Shown here piece after piece: positions 26,158 to 35,377 of a stretch of DNA of 64,000 nucleotides. The notes beneath the pieces are model-generated. The model saw only the letters and a program-made list of their open reading frames with translations. It had not been told where the DNA came from and ran no database searches. Positions within the stretch are counted from its first letter, which is position 1, and each line of letters opens with the position of its first letter. The stretch comes from JAGXRK01 sp963804005 (GTDB lineage Bacteria; Bacteroidota; Ignavibacteria; Ignavibacteriales; Ignavibacteriaceae): the NCBI GenBank assembly GCA_963804005.1, contig CAWDOP010000002.1, positions 496,001 through 560,000 of the forward strand, read 5' to 3'. Both the position numbers and the translations under genes were made by a program.

Positions 26158-26907
26158 TTATTCCTTATTAAGAAATTTTTGTATTCCCTTTTTAAAATCA
26201 TCAGTAATTCTGCTTATTACATTAAGATTTACAAGAAATTGTATTGCTGAGTCCAAATTCAGATCAGAGATTGAATGAATCATTTTTTTTGTTGTCTCCA
26301 TACTTAATGAAGAATTTTTATTTACAACCTCAGCAACTCTGATAGACTCTTCCATAACATTCTCAGACAAGTAATTAGCAAATCCAATTTCATAAGCGCG
26401 TCTTCCGGAAATTGTTTCTCCAGTTAACAACATTTGTTTAGTATGACTTTCACCTATTTTTCTCAATAAAAATAATGATACAATAGCAGGAATGAATCCA
26501 ATCTTTACTTCGCTGTAACCAAATTTAGACAATTCAGGATGTGCAACAATTAAATCGCATACACTAGCAAGTCCGCATCCTCCTGCAATTGCTGGTCCGT
26601 TTACCGCTGCAATAGTTGGTTTTGGAAATTTATAGATTTTAACAAATAATTCAGCTAAAGAATCAGAGTCTTTTTCATTTTCTAAAAGTGAATTATCATT
26701 GATTTCTTTTAAATATGAAAGATCAGCACCTGCACAAAATGAACTTCCCTCTCCGGTTATTATTACAGATTTTACTTCTTTGTTGTCTTCGACATCATTC
26801 AAATCATTCTTCAATTGCGCAACTAATTCAGGATTAAGTGCATTTCTTTTATCAGGTCGTGTTAAAGAAATTATTGCTGTGTTATTTTTTATTTCTGATT
26901 TTACCAT
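26158..26907 (-). CDS. Enoyl-CoA hydratase/isomerase family protein
   Basis: The 249-residue crotonase-fold protein has SLTRPDKRNALN, the oxyanion-hole segments SSFCAGADLSYL and NGPAIAGGCGLASVCD, and FGYSEVKIGFIPAIVS. The second segment keeps GG at the oxyanion hole, and one catalytic glutamate is visible in YSEVKIG. It could be a hydratase or an isomerase such as a methylglutaconyl-CoA hydratase; the substrate cannot be fixed. It is downstream of the PAP2 protein with a 17-bp gap. Confidence 0.88.
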   Translation of the reverse strand: MVKSEIKNNTAIISLTRPDKRNALNPELVAQLKNDLNDVEDNKEVKSVIITGEGSSFCAGADLSYLKEINDNSLLENEKDSDSLAELFVKIYKFPKPTIAAVNGPAIAGGCGLASVCDLIVAHPELSKFGYSEVKIGFIPAIVSLFLLRKIGESHTKQMLLTGETISGRRAYEIGFANYLSENVMEESIRVAEVVNKNSSLSMETTKKMIHSISDLNLDSAIQFLVNLNVISRITDDFKKGIQKFLNKE

Positions 26908-26924
26908 AACAGTGTATTATTCTT

Positions 26925-27530
26925 TTAATAACTAAAATATTTTACTATAAAATATATTTGAATATAAGTCGAAGTAAAAGCTAAAACTCCACCAGCAAAT
27001 ACTTGCGCAAACGAATGACATTGAAGTCTTATTCTTGCCCATCCAACAATTACTACTATTATTCCAAATATCAAAGCGTACAAACCAAACACAAACGTTA
27101 AAGCTGCAAATGGACCTGCAGCACTCATTGCGTGCGCGCTTATCTTCCAGTATTTGTTTATAAAAATTGCAATTATTGTGTTGGAAATATAGCAAAACCA
27201 AAATGCTATTAAAATTATGTTTACTTCAAAATAAATAAGTATTAAAAATCCAATTACATAAAAAATTATTGCAATAGAAAAAGGTAATGTTCTTTCTTCC
27301 TTAATAGAGGCATCGCTGTCAACAAGCAATTTTTTATTTCTGAGTATGAAGAATAACAATATAGGTGCAGCGAATCCCAATAAATAAGCAGTAAATAAAG
27401 TAACAATTATTTTTAATGATTCTGTTTCTATATAAAATGCAAAAAAGGTAAAAATAATAATTGTAAAAGATGGCGGGACAAAAATGGTCGAAATGATTCT
27501 TGCAGCTTTATTTAAAAATGATTTTGCCAA
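26925..27530 (-). CDS. PAP2-family membrane protein
   Basis: The 201-residue protein has six or so membrane segments. Late in the sequence, SAHAMSAAGPFAAL and GWARIRLQCHSFAQVFAGGVLAF correspond to the second and third motifs of PAP2 phosphatases (S-x-H and R-x5-H-x3-D-like, with V/F in place of the usual D). The first motif (KxxxxxxRP) is only partial (DASIKEERTLP). It may be a lipid phosphate phosphatase or an inactive relative. Genes on both sides are on the same strand. Confidence 0.75.
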   Translation of the reverse strand: MAKSFLNKAARIISTIFVPPSFTIIIFTFFAFYIETESLKIIVTLFTAYLLGFAAPILLFFILRNKKLLVDSDASIKEERTLPFSIAIIFYVIGFLILIYFEVNIILIAFWFCYISNTIIAIFINKYWKISAHAMSAAGPFAALTFVFGLYALIFGIIVVIVGWARIRLQCHSFAQVFAGGVLAFTSTYIQIYFIVKYFSY

Positions 27531-27538
27531 ATGAAGCT

Positions 27539-28561
27539 TTATGATTGTAAATCTGTTTGTACCCTTGCCGGATATATCGAGCTATATGTTTTATTCTTTA
27601 ACTCATCCAGATAGCTGGATAATTTATTTTTTACGGATTCAAAATTAGTGAATTGCATAAGTTCCATTCTTACTTTGGACGCACGATGCATTCCTTTAAG
27701 ATATCCGGAATAAAATTTTCTGTGTTCAATAACTGCTCTTCGCTCACCTTTTACACCGATAGCGAGTTCAAGATGCCGTAAGCAAGTCTTAATTCTCATT
27801 CCGTCGTCAATTTCTGTTGATATTGATCCAGTTGATAATAATTCTTTGGCTTCTTTAAAGATCCAGGGATTCCCAATTGCTCCACGTGCAATCATCACTG
27901 CATCTGTATTAGTCTCTTCGAAAGCTTTTTTTACGTCATAAGCAGAAAGCACGTTACCATTAAGTATAACAGGAATAGAAACAACTTCTTTAACTTTATT
28001 TATCCAGCTCCAGTCTGCATTACCTTTATGCCCCATTTGCCTTGTTCTGCAATGAACCGTTAGAGCTTTAATTCCAACGTCCTCCAGCATTTTAGCAGCC
28101 TCAACTATTTTTATGCTGCTGTTATCCCAACCTATTCTTGTCTTAACAGTTACTGGAATAGAAACACTATCCACTACAGCTTTAACCATCTTTTGTAAAT
28201 AAGGAAGATCTTTAAGAAGTGCTGATCCCGCTCCGCAGCCGACTACATTTTTAACCCAACAACCTGCATTTATATCAATTAATTCGGGATTTTCTGCTTC
28301 AGCAATTTTTGCTGCACCTACCATAGATTCAATGTTACTACCATAAATCTGAATTCCGACAGGTCTTTCTTCATCAATAATTTTTAGTTTATTATGAGTC
28401 CTTTCATTTGAACGAACTAAACCTTCAGAATTAACAAATTCAGTATAGACTAAATCAGCACCAAGTTCTCTGCAAACCAGACGGAAAGAAATATCTGTAA
28501 CATCTTCCATCGGTGCCAGAAGAATTGCTTTGTTTATTTCTATTTTACCTATTTTTAACAT
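27539..28561 (-). CDS. dusB: tRNA-dihydrouridine synthase
   Basis: The 340-residue FMN-dependent TIM barrel starts with KAILLAPMEDVTDISFR. The active cysteine C101 is in NAGCWVKNV, with GAGSALLKD, TVKTRIGWD, ALTVHCRTR, PVILNGNV and IARGAIGNPWIFKE. It reduces uridine to dihydrouridine in tRNA D-loops. In most Dus enzymes the cysteine is followed by proline; here it is tryptophan. A second cysteine follows eight residues later (VVGCGAG). Confidence 0.93.
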   Translation of the reverse strand: MLKIGKIEINKAILLAPMEDVTDISFRLVCRELGADLVYTEFVNSEGLVRSNERTHNKLKIIDEERPVGIQIYGSNIESMVGAAKIAEAENPELIDINAGCWVKNVVGCGAGSALLKDLPYLQKMVKAVVDSVSIPVTVKTRIGWDNSSIKIVEAAKMLEDVGIKALTVHCRTRQMGHKGNADWSWINKVKEVVSIPVILNGNVLSAYDVKKAFEETNTDAVMIARGAIGNPWIFKEAKELLSTGSISTEIDDGMRIKTCLRHLELAIGVKGERRAVIEHRKFYSGYLKGMHRASKVRMELMQFTNFESVKNKLSSYLDELKNKTYSSIYPARVQTDLQS

Positions 28562-28733
28562 ATCTGAGGTCTAAGATAATCAATCATAATTAAAATATTT
28601 ACACTAATCTTTATCATCCTATTAACTGCAATATATTCGTCCTCGTTTGACATTGAAATACTAAAACGACTTCATTTAACATATAAATTTTATAATATTA
28701 TCATAGTAAATTTTTATAAATACGGAAAAAATA

Positions 28734-30887
28734 ATGCGATTAATATTCTCTGCTCTTTTGCTTTCAACAACTTTCATTTTTTCTATCTCTGCACAGGAAA
28801 AATCAGATACAACAAAACCGAGTGATCAATATCATTTAAGAATAGCAGATTCACTTTTCTATGAAACTGATGAAGTTATGGTTACTGGAACTCGAATTCA
28901 AAAAAAGATAATTGATATTCCTTATTCTGTAGTGCGGATAAACAATATGCAATACAAATACGAGAAAAAGGTATCAATTGGTGATTTATTAAATTTTGTT
29001 CCGGGTGTTTTTCTTCAATCAAGATATGGAAATCACGATGTAAGAATTTCAATAAGAGGATTTGGCAGTCGTTCAAACTCAGGTATACGCGGAGTTAGAA
29101 TTTTGCTGGATGGAATTCCTGAATCAGAACCGGATGGACAAACAAGAATTGAAGCTATTGATTTTAACTCTGTTGGAAGTATTGAAATAGTAAAAGGAAA
29201 TTCCTCTTCACTTTACACAAATGCTCCAGGTGGAGTTGTAAATTTTATCAATGATATAAATTTCCCTCACACATCCATAGTAAACTTTAATGATTTTGGT
29301 TCTTACAATTTAAGACGCAACGGATTTAAAGCCGGTATAAGAGCAGATGATTACGGATTTTTGGCTACTTACACATATCACACTTCTGAAGGATTCAGAG
29401 AACATAGCGAGGATTATTGGCATATATTAAATACTGTTTATGAATTATTTCCCGGAGAACATTCTAACTTCCAGGTGCTTGGCTATTTTGTTAATGGCTT
29501 AATACGATTACCTGGTTCTTTAACCAAAGAAGAATTTGAAGAAGATTATCTTCAGGCAGCTCAAAGAGAAATTGATTATGATTTCAGGCGAATAACTAAA
29601 AAAGGTAGAGTTGCGTTAAGGTACTCAACTAAATTTGGAGAAAACCTGAACAACGAAATTGAGTTAACCACTTATGGAACAATAAAATATTTTGAAAGAA
29701 CTGCCAGAACTTATAGAATAATAAACCGATACGGACTCGGATCAACATTTAGATTTGTTAACAAATCAACTTTCCTCGACAGACTGAATGAGTTTTCTAT
29801 TGGTGGTGATCTGCTTTATCAAACAGGACCTATTGAAGAATATAGAAACATCGGCGGGAAAAAAGATGATGTAAACATTGGAATAACTGATGAGACAATT
29901 GGCAATAGCGGTTTTTATATCTTGAATAATTTTGAGATCATTCAAGACAGAATGTCTTTGATGTTCAGCGGTAGATACGACAATGTTTACTTCGATCAAA
30001 AAAATCAACTGCTTGCGTCACAAAATGATATGAGAAGATTTGAGGCTTTCACTCCTAAGGTTGCATTGAATTATAAAATCACTCCTTCTGTTGCTGTTTA
30101 TACTTCCTACGGATTAAGCTTCGATTCACCAGCTGGTAATGAACTTGAAAATTATCCTATTAGTTCTAATACTAGTAAATTATTAAATCCTGATTTGGAG
30201 CCGCAGGAATCAAAAAACTTTGAATTGGGTATAAAAGGTAATTTGATTTATCCGGATAGAGTTTTCTTTAGAAATGTTTTCTTTGAAGCTACATTTTTTA
30301 ACAGTGTAATTGATAATGAAATAGTGCCCTTCGAAGTATTTAGTGATGTGTTCTTTAGAAACTCTGCTCAAACTCTAAGAAGAGGATTAGAATTCGGAAC
30401 AAACCTGGAATTACTTATTGGACTACGATTCGCAGTATCTTATACTTTTTCCGATTTCTCTTATGAAAAATATATTACTGAAACTATTGACATAGTCGAT
30501 GGACAAATAGTGACGGATGAAAAAGATTTCTCCGAAAATATTGTGCCAAGCATTCCAAAGCATAACCTGCTTATTTCTTTATCATACGAAAAAAATATTT
30601 TTGGAAATCTGACAGGATTCGGAAAGGTGAGTTATCAGAACGTAAGCGAAATGTATGTTGATGATCAGAACTCTGATAAAACGGATTCCTATCAGCTTTT
30701 AAATACTACTCTTGGAATGGACTTACAATTAAACACATTTAATATAAGATTATCAGGTGGAGTAAATAACTTATTCGATGAAAAATATGTTGGTTTTATA
30801 AACATTAATTCCACGTCTTTAAGATTTTATGAAGCCGGTGAACCAAGAAACTTTTTTGCAAGTTTGAATTTAGGTTACACTTTTTAA
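28734..30887 (+). CDS. TonB-dependent outer-membrane receptor
   Basis: The 717-residue product has a signal peptide (about 1-21, ending SISAQ), a plug domain from about 45 to 165 with VMVTGTRIQKKIIDIPYSV, SIGDLLNFVPGVFLQSR, ISIRGFGSRS, and IEIVKGNSSSLYTNAPGGVVNF, then a 22-strand-type beta barrel that ends with the aromatic terminus GYTF. The plug looks closest to the FecA/siderophore-like group, so a ferric chelate ligand is possible but not shown. No carboxypeptidase-like N-terminal domain is present and no SusD partner is adjacent, so this is not a SusCD pair. Confidence 0.92.
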   Translation: MRLIFSALLLSTTFIFSISAQEKSDTTKPSDQYHLRIADSLFYETDEVMVTGTRIQKKIIDIPYSVVRINNMQYKYEKKVSIGDLLNFVPGVFLQSRYGNHDVRISIRGFGSRSNSGIRGVRILLDGIPESEPDGQTRIEAIDFNSVGSIEIVKGNSSSLYTNAPGGVVNFINDINFPHTSIVNFNDFGSYNLRRNGFKAGIRADDYGFLATYTYHTSEGFREHSEDYWHILNTVYELFPGEHSNFQVLGYFVNGLIRLPGSLTKEEFEEDYLQAAQREIDYDFRRITKKGRVALRYSTKFGENLNNEIELTTYGTIKYFERTARTYRIINRYGLGSTFRFVNKSTFLDRLNEFSIGGDLLYQTGPIEEYRNIGGKKDDVNIGITDETIGNSGFYILNNFEIIQDRMSLMFSGRYDNVYFDQKNQLLASQNDMRRFEAFTPKVALNYKITPSVAVYTSYGLSFDSPAGNELENYPISSNTSKLLNPDLEPQESKNFELGIKGNLIYPDRVFFRNVFFEATFFNSVIDNEIVPFEVFSDVFFRNSAQTLRRGLEFGTNLELLIGLRFAVSYTFSDFSYEKYITETIDIVDGQIVTDEKDFSENIVPSIPKHNLLISLSYEKNIFGNLTGFGKVSYQNVSEMYVDDQNSDKTDSYQLLNTTLGMDLQLNTFNIRLSGGVNNLFDEKYVGFININSTSLRFYEAGEPRNFFASLNLGYTF

Positions 30888-30921
30888 ATTATTATAATTT
30901 ATTACTATAACGTTTTAAGCT

Positions 30922-32861
30922 TTGAATAAAAAATCAATTCAAATATTATTTATTATTTTGATATCAACTGTTTTTATGGAACTTATTGCTCAATCTTCCA
31001 CGGAATTTGTGAATCCTAATGATCTAATTATAGGAAAAAGTTTTAGAATTTATCCAAGTCAGGTTAGCCAATCAGAAACTTTTATTGTTAACCATCCAAC
31101 TAATTCAAACATAATGTTCGCCTCAGCATATACATTTGTACCAAATCCGTTTTTTATCAGCGAGGGCATTTATGTTTCGACTAACTCAGGAGAAAACTGG
31201 TACGGAAGCGATACTTGCAGTGGTTTGCCTATACAATTTCATGGTGGTGAACCGGCAATTTCAATTGATAAAAACGGAACTTTCCTGATAAACAGACTTG
31301 GAAGACAGCCAACTTTTATTGGTCTTTATTCCCACTATTCTACTGATAATGGAGTAACCTGGAGTGGGCAATTAACAATATCGGCAGATGAACTTGAGAA
31401 ACACTCTATTACAAGTGATGTGTTTAGCGTAAGTGATTATTATGGAAGAACTTATGCAGTTTATACAATGTTGACTCCACCATATAATGTTAAAATGACT
31501 TATACTGATAATGGTGGCCAAAACTGGATTCCAACTTCTGCAATTAACAATCCACTAGTCAGATGTTTTGGTACAGACATAGATGTCAAATTTAATGGTG
31601 AAGTATTAGTTTGCTGGGCTGTAATTCCAACAGATGTTGCATCCCCTTATGAAATTTATATTGGATTTGCTATCACTCGTCTAATGGTGGAAGTTCATGG
31701 AATGTTCAGGAAAAAGCAATTCAAACTCGCGGTATAACCGGCATACTTAGTCAAAAACAAAATATCAGGGTTAACAGCACGCCGAGAATAGCAGTAGATA
31801 ATTCTAATAGTCAGTATAACGGAAATATTTATATCGTAACATCTCAGAAAGAACTTGCGCCCAGCAGGTAATGATCCTGATATAGTTTTATTTAAATCAA
31901 CTGATAACGGAAGTACCTGGTCACAAGGAATTAGAGTAAATCAGGATGCTCTCAATAACGGAAAAATACAATTCTTCCCCGCTATTCATATTGATCCTTT
32001 AGGAGGAATAAATATTTTATATCTGGATGATAGAAATACAACCAGCGATTCAACAGGAATATTTTTATCTCGATCTATGGATGGCGGTGAAACCTGGATG
32101 GATTATCAGGTAAGTGATCATAATTTTCAACCAATTGCTGTGAGTGGTTTAGGAGCCGGCAATGTTTCCGATCACATTGATATAACTTATACGAACGGAA
32201 AACTCTGGCCAGTTTGGATGGATAATTCAACTGGTGTTTACCAAGTGTGGACTGCTCCAATTGCTCTTGATTCTGTTTCTGAAACCATAAATGCACCTTC
32301 CAATCTTATTGCTGAGGCTGATACTTTCTCAATCAATTTGTCTTGGACAGATAATTCTGCCAATGAATTGGGATTTATTATTGAGAGACGTAATGGTTCT
32401 ATTTTAAGTAACATTCCATTTTTTACAATTGACACTGTTTCGAATGATATTGCAGATTATATTGATTGGGGCTCTTGCAAAATTCGACATATACATACCG
32501 GGTTCGTGCATTTAACCAGAATGTAGTTTCTACATTTAGTAATCTGGTTGAAGCAACTACACTATCTGAAATAACAAATAATCAAGAATTATTTAACTTA
32601 GCACAAAATTTTCCAAATCCATTTTTTACCAAAACTACAATAGAAATAAAACTTGCTCAACTATCTAAGATTTCTTTAAAGATATATGATGTTCTTGGAA
32701 ATGAAATTGCAGTTTTAGTTGATGATTATTTTTCTGAAGGAGAGCATCAAATAAATTTTAATAGCTCAGAATTAAATAGAAACTTACCAAGCGGAATATA
32801 CTTTTATCGGTTAATATCGGAAAATTTTTCTGAAACAAAATCTATGGTTTTAATTAAGTAA
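30922..32861 (+). pseudogene. T9SS-exported BNR/sialidase-like repeat protein with fibronectin III domain, broken by three frameshifts
   Basis: Three overlapping frames make up one protein of about 646 residues. The start is TTG 30922, followed by a signal peptide ending ELIAQ. Repeats GIYVSTNSGENWYG, HYSTDNGVTWSG, FKSTDNGSTWSQG and LSRSMDGGETWMD are Asp-box (BNR) units. A fibronectin III domain follows (PSNLIAEADTFSINLSWTDNS ... TYTYRVRAFN), then a C-terminal T9SS type A sorting domain (AQNFPNPFFTKTTIEI ... LPSGIYFYRL). Frame breaks are at 31680 (one base lost in ACTCGTCTAAT), 31860-31862 (one extra C in GCGCCCAG) and 32466 (one base lost in GATTGGGG). The 1940-bp span equals 647 codons minus one base, as expected. 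The reading frame is otherwise free of stops and well conserved. Confidence 0.85.
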
Positions 32862-33039
32862 AACTGTCTTTTTATCAGTCGGGTTTTCTTAACCATTCTT
32901 ATAATGATTTTAAGACATCAGGATCAAAATCTGATAGAAACTCAATTCCAAAATAATCTAAAATGGGAAAAAATCTTCTCATAAAAGTATTAATTCTTTC
33001 GATATATTTGCCCACAAAATTAAAACTAAAGGAGATGAA

Positions 33040-33750
33040 ATGAAGCAAATATTTTTTGCCATGATAATACTAAGCTTATCATTTTTGAGCTGCGAAGAAA
33101 AGCAGGAAAATAATATGCCGCAAACAAATCAATTTGATGGCATGAACACGCAAGCACATGTTGCAATCGTCAATGAGAAAGTTGATGCAGGAAGTTATTC
33201 TTATCTTAATGTTTCTGAGAATGATAAAACATATTGGATAGCTGTTCCAAAATCCGATGTTACTTCTGGTGAAGAGATTTATTTTTCTCAATTTATGGAA
33301 ATGAAAAATTTTAAGAGTGAAACTTTAGATAAAACTTTTGAATCAGTTCTATTTGTTGAAGATGCAAGACGGAATAATCAGAATGACATTACTAATCCTC
33401 ATAAAACAGAATTAGGATCGATCCCAAAAGAAAGTGTAACAACAAAAAAGGCTGAAGGCGGTTATACAATCGAAGAACTGTATGCAAAGAAGGATAAGCT
33501 CGTGAATAAAATAGTAAAAGTTCGTGGAAAAGTTGTTAAATCAAATCTTGGTATTATGAACAGGAACTGGTTTCATATTAAGGATGGAACAGGTACCGAA
33601 GGTTCACACGATCTAACTTTAACTTCAAATGATGCTGCTCAGGTTGGTGATGAAATACTTGTTGAAGGAACTTTTATAATAGATAAGAATTATGGGTCAG
33701 GTTATTTCTATCCAATAATTCTTGAAAATTCCAAGATAAGCAAGAAGTGA
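33040..33750 (+). CDS. Lipoprotein with C-terminal OB-fold-like domain
   Basis: The 236-residue product has a lipoprotein signal with lipobox LSC at C18 (MKQIFFAMIILSLSFLSC). Two regions follow: residues 35-115 (AHVAIVNEKVDAGSYSYLNV ... YWIAVPKSDVTSGEEIYF) and a C-terminal OB-like region at about 145-230 (KLVNKIVKVRGKVVKSNLGIMNRNWFHIKDGTG). These recur in uncharacterised periplasmic proteins. No catalytic motif is visible. A GGAGATGAA sequence gives a clear ribosome binding site. Confidence 0.75.
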   Translation: MKQIFFAMIILSLSFLSCEEKQENNMPQTNQFDGMNTQAHVAIVNEKVDAGSYSYLNVSENDKTYWIAVPKSDVTSGEEIYFSQFMEMKNFKSETLDKTFESVLFVEDARRNNQNDITNPHKTELGSIPKESVTTKKAEGGYTIEELYAKKDKLVNKIVKVRGKVVKSNLGIMNRNWFHIKDGTGTEGSHDLTLTSNDAAQVGDEILVEGTFIIDKNYGSGYFYPIILENSKISKK

Positions 33751-33802
33751 TTTCGTCAGTCCTGAAGGAAACTAAATAATTATAACAAAAAACTTCTTCA
33801 AA

Positions 33803-34306
33803 ATGTACGCTAAACAACTTTTTCTTGTTCGTCATGCAAAATCCAGCTGGGAAGACGCTAGCTTACCTGATCACCAAAGACCTCTTAATGAAAGAGGTAA
33901 ACATGATGCTCCATTTATGGGCAAACTTCTTAGAAGAAGAAATATCAAGCCTGATTTGATGATTTCAAGCCATGCTAAAAGAACAAAAACAACAGCTGAT
34001 TTAATTTGCCGTGAGTTACACTTACATTCTGAAGATGTAATAATTGATAAGAGATTGTATGAAGCTGGATTTAAGGATATTATTGAAGTAATAAAAGAAA
34101 CAAGTGAAGAAGTACAAACACTATTTGTTTTTGGACACAACCCCGGATTCACAAATCTGCATAATTTCCTTTGCGATACTTATATAGATAATATTCCAAC
34201 TTGCGGCATTACTGAATATGAATTTGAAGGAAACTGGAAGGAAATATCTGCAAATTCTTGCAGACTTTTATCATTTGAATTTCTGAAAAAATATAAAATT
34301 AGATGA
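33803..34306 (+). CDS. SixA-like histidine phosphatase
   Basis: The 167-residue member of the histidine phosphatase (phosphoglycerate mutase) superfamily has the RHA motif (LVRHAKSSWED) near the N-terminus, RPLNERGKHDAP, and the second catalytic histidine in VFGHNPGF. The short form matches SixA, which dephosphorylates phosphohistidine in phosphotransfer proteins. The natural substrate here is unknown. It ends exactly where the convergent SdiA-regulated gene ends. Confidence 0.9.
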   Translation: MYAKQLFLVRHAKSSWEDASLPDHQRPLNERGKHDAPFMGKLLRRRNIKPDLMISSHAKRTKTTADLICRELHLHSEDVIIDKRLYEAGFKDIIEVIKETSEEVQTLFVFGHNPGFTNLHNFLCDTYIDNIPTCGITEYEFEGNWKEISANSCRLLSFEFLKKYKIR

Positions 34307-35158
34307 TCAATTTATTTTTTTATTATAAAAAGTAAGTTTGGAAAATTTTTTATCAACTTTATCGGAAATAATAATTTTATCATCCTTGGTAACCGTAATA
34401 CTTTCCGGATTCCAATGGATATTATTATCCAGTTTGATGCAATCTATCAACTCACGCCTTGGACTCAATTCAATTATGGCAGGATCTTTTGATGAAAGTA
34501 TGAGAAGATTGCCATTTGCAGTATTGTATTCGATGTCCGAAGGAGAAAAATCTGTTAATCCAAATTGTTTCTTTATTTCCGATAGGTGTATCATAATTGA
34601 AGGAAAATTTTCCAACTTGTTGGATTTCAAATCAAATAAATAAATTGCTTTTACTTCTTTTAACGCAAAGCCGGGTTCTCCTTTACAAACAACTAATAAT
34701 TTGTTTTCTTTAGGATTGTATGTAATTCCTTCAACCTCGTTCTTTTGATTTAGCTTAGTTGCATATTTTTGATGTACGACAAAGCCTTTATCAATTGTCT
34801 TTTTGAGTTGGAATATTTCCCCCGTGTTATTAACCGAATAGAAATAATTATCTGCAATAGTAATCCCTTTAAACTTTTCTTTTGCTGGTTTATTACTCAG
34901 GTTAAAAGAATTAATGATCTTTCCAGTTTTTATATCAAGTTCAAATATTTTTCCAGCTTCGTAATTCTTAGCATAATATTTCCCGTTCATATCTATAACA
35001 AGATCGGAAATATTATCTAATTCTTTATCCAGCTTTAGTATCTGATCAGATTTAGTGAAGTCATACTTACTTAAGAAAGATTGATTCTTTTGAGCATTAA
35101 GAATTGAGACTGATAGAATAAAAATTGAAAATGCAAACAAAATATTTTTCGATTTCAT
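34307..35158 (-). CDS. SdiA-regulated-like beta-propeller protein
   Basis: The 283-residue secreted protein has a signal peptide ending ILNAQ at about 22, then repeated beta-blade motifs (ISDLVIDMNGKYYAKNY, EVEGITYNPKENKLLVVCKGE, PSDIEYNTANGNLLILSSKDPAIIELS, NPESITVTKDDKIIISDK). This matches the SdiA-regulated/YjiK family, a calcium-dependent six-blade propeller. No enzyme activity is established for the family. Confidence 0.8.
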   Translation of the reverse strand: MKSKNILFAFSIFILSVSILNAQKNQSFLSKYDFTKSDQILKLDKELDNISDLVIDMNGKYYAKNYEAGKIFELDIKTGKIINSFNLSNKPAKEKFKGITIADNYFYSVNNTGEIFQLKKTIDKGFVVHQKYATKLNQKNEVEGITYNPKENKLLVVCKGEPGFALKEVKAIYLFDLKSNKLENFPSIMIHLSEIKKQFGLTDFSPSDIEYNTANGNLLILSSKDPAIIELSPRRELIDCIKLDNNIHWNPESITVTKDDKIIISDKVDKKFSKLTFYNKKIN

Positions 35159-35337
35159 TTTAATTCCCTTTTAGAATGAATATCACTGAATATGAGAACT
35201 AATTCTGTATGTAGATTTAGCTAAATAAAAACTCATTGTAAACATACGTTTTAATATACTAAATCATACTTCGATGCAATTTAATAAATGTTATATATTT
35301 AATTCGTTTTAACAAATAAATAATAAATAATGAATTA

Positions 35338-35372
35338 TTAAATAAAATAAAGACCGGAAAAAATCCGGTCTT
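35338..35372 (-). terminator. Terminator of maeB
   Basis: AAGACCGGA (35350-35358) pairs with TCCGGTCTT (35364-35372) around AAAAA. On the minus strand the tail is TTATTTTATT. It stands 6 bp after the maeB stop codon. Confidence 0.85.
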
Positions 35373-35377
35373 AATTA

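Noticed and set aside
26932..27201. 89-codon frame inside the PAP2 gene
   Set aside because: It is a shifted frame of the same strand, and the membrane protein in the main frame is clearly the coding one.
28734..32861. TonB receptor and following secreted protein as a SusCD polysaccharide locus
   Set aside because: The receptor lacks the SusC N-terminal extension, and the next gene is a BNR/FnIII T9SS protein, not SusD.
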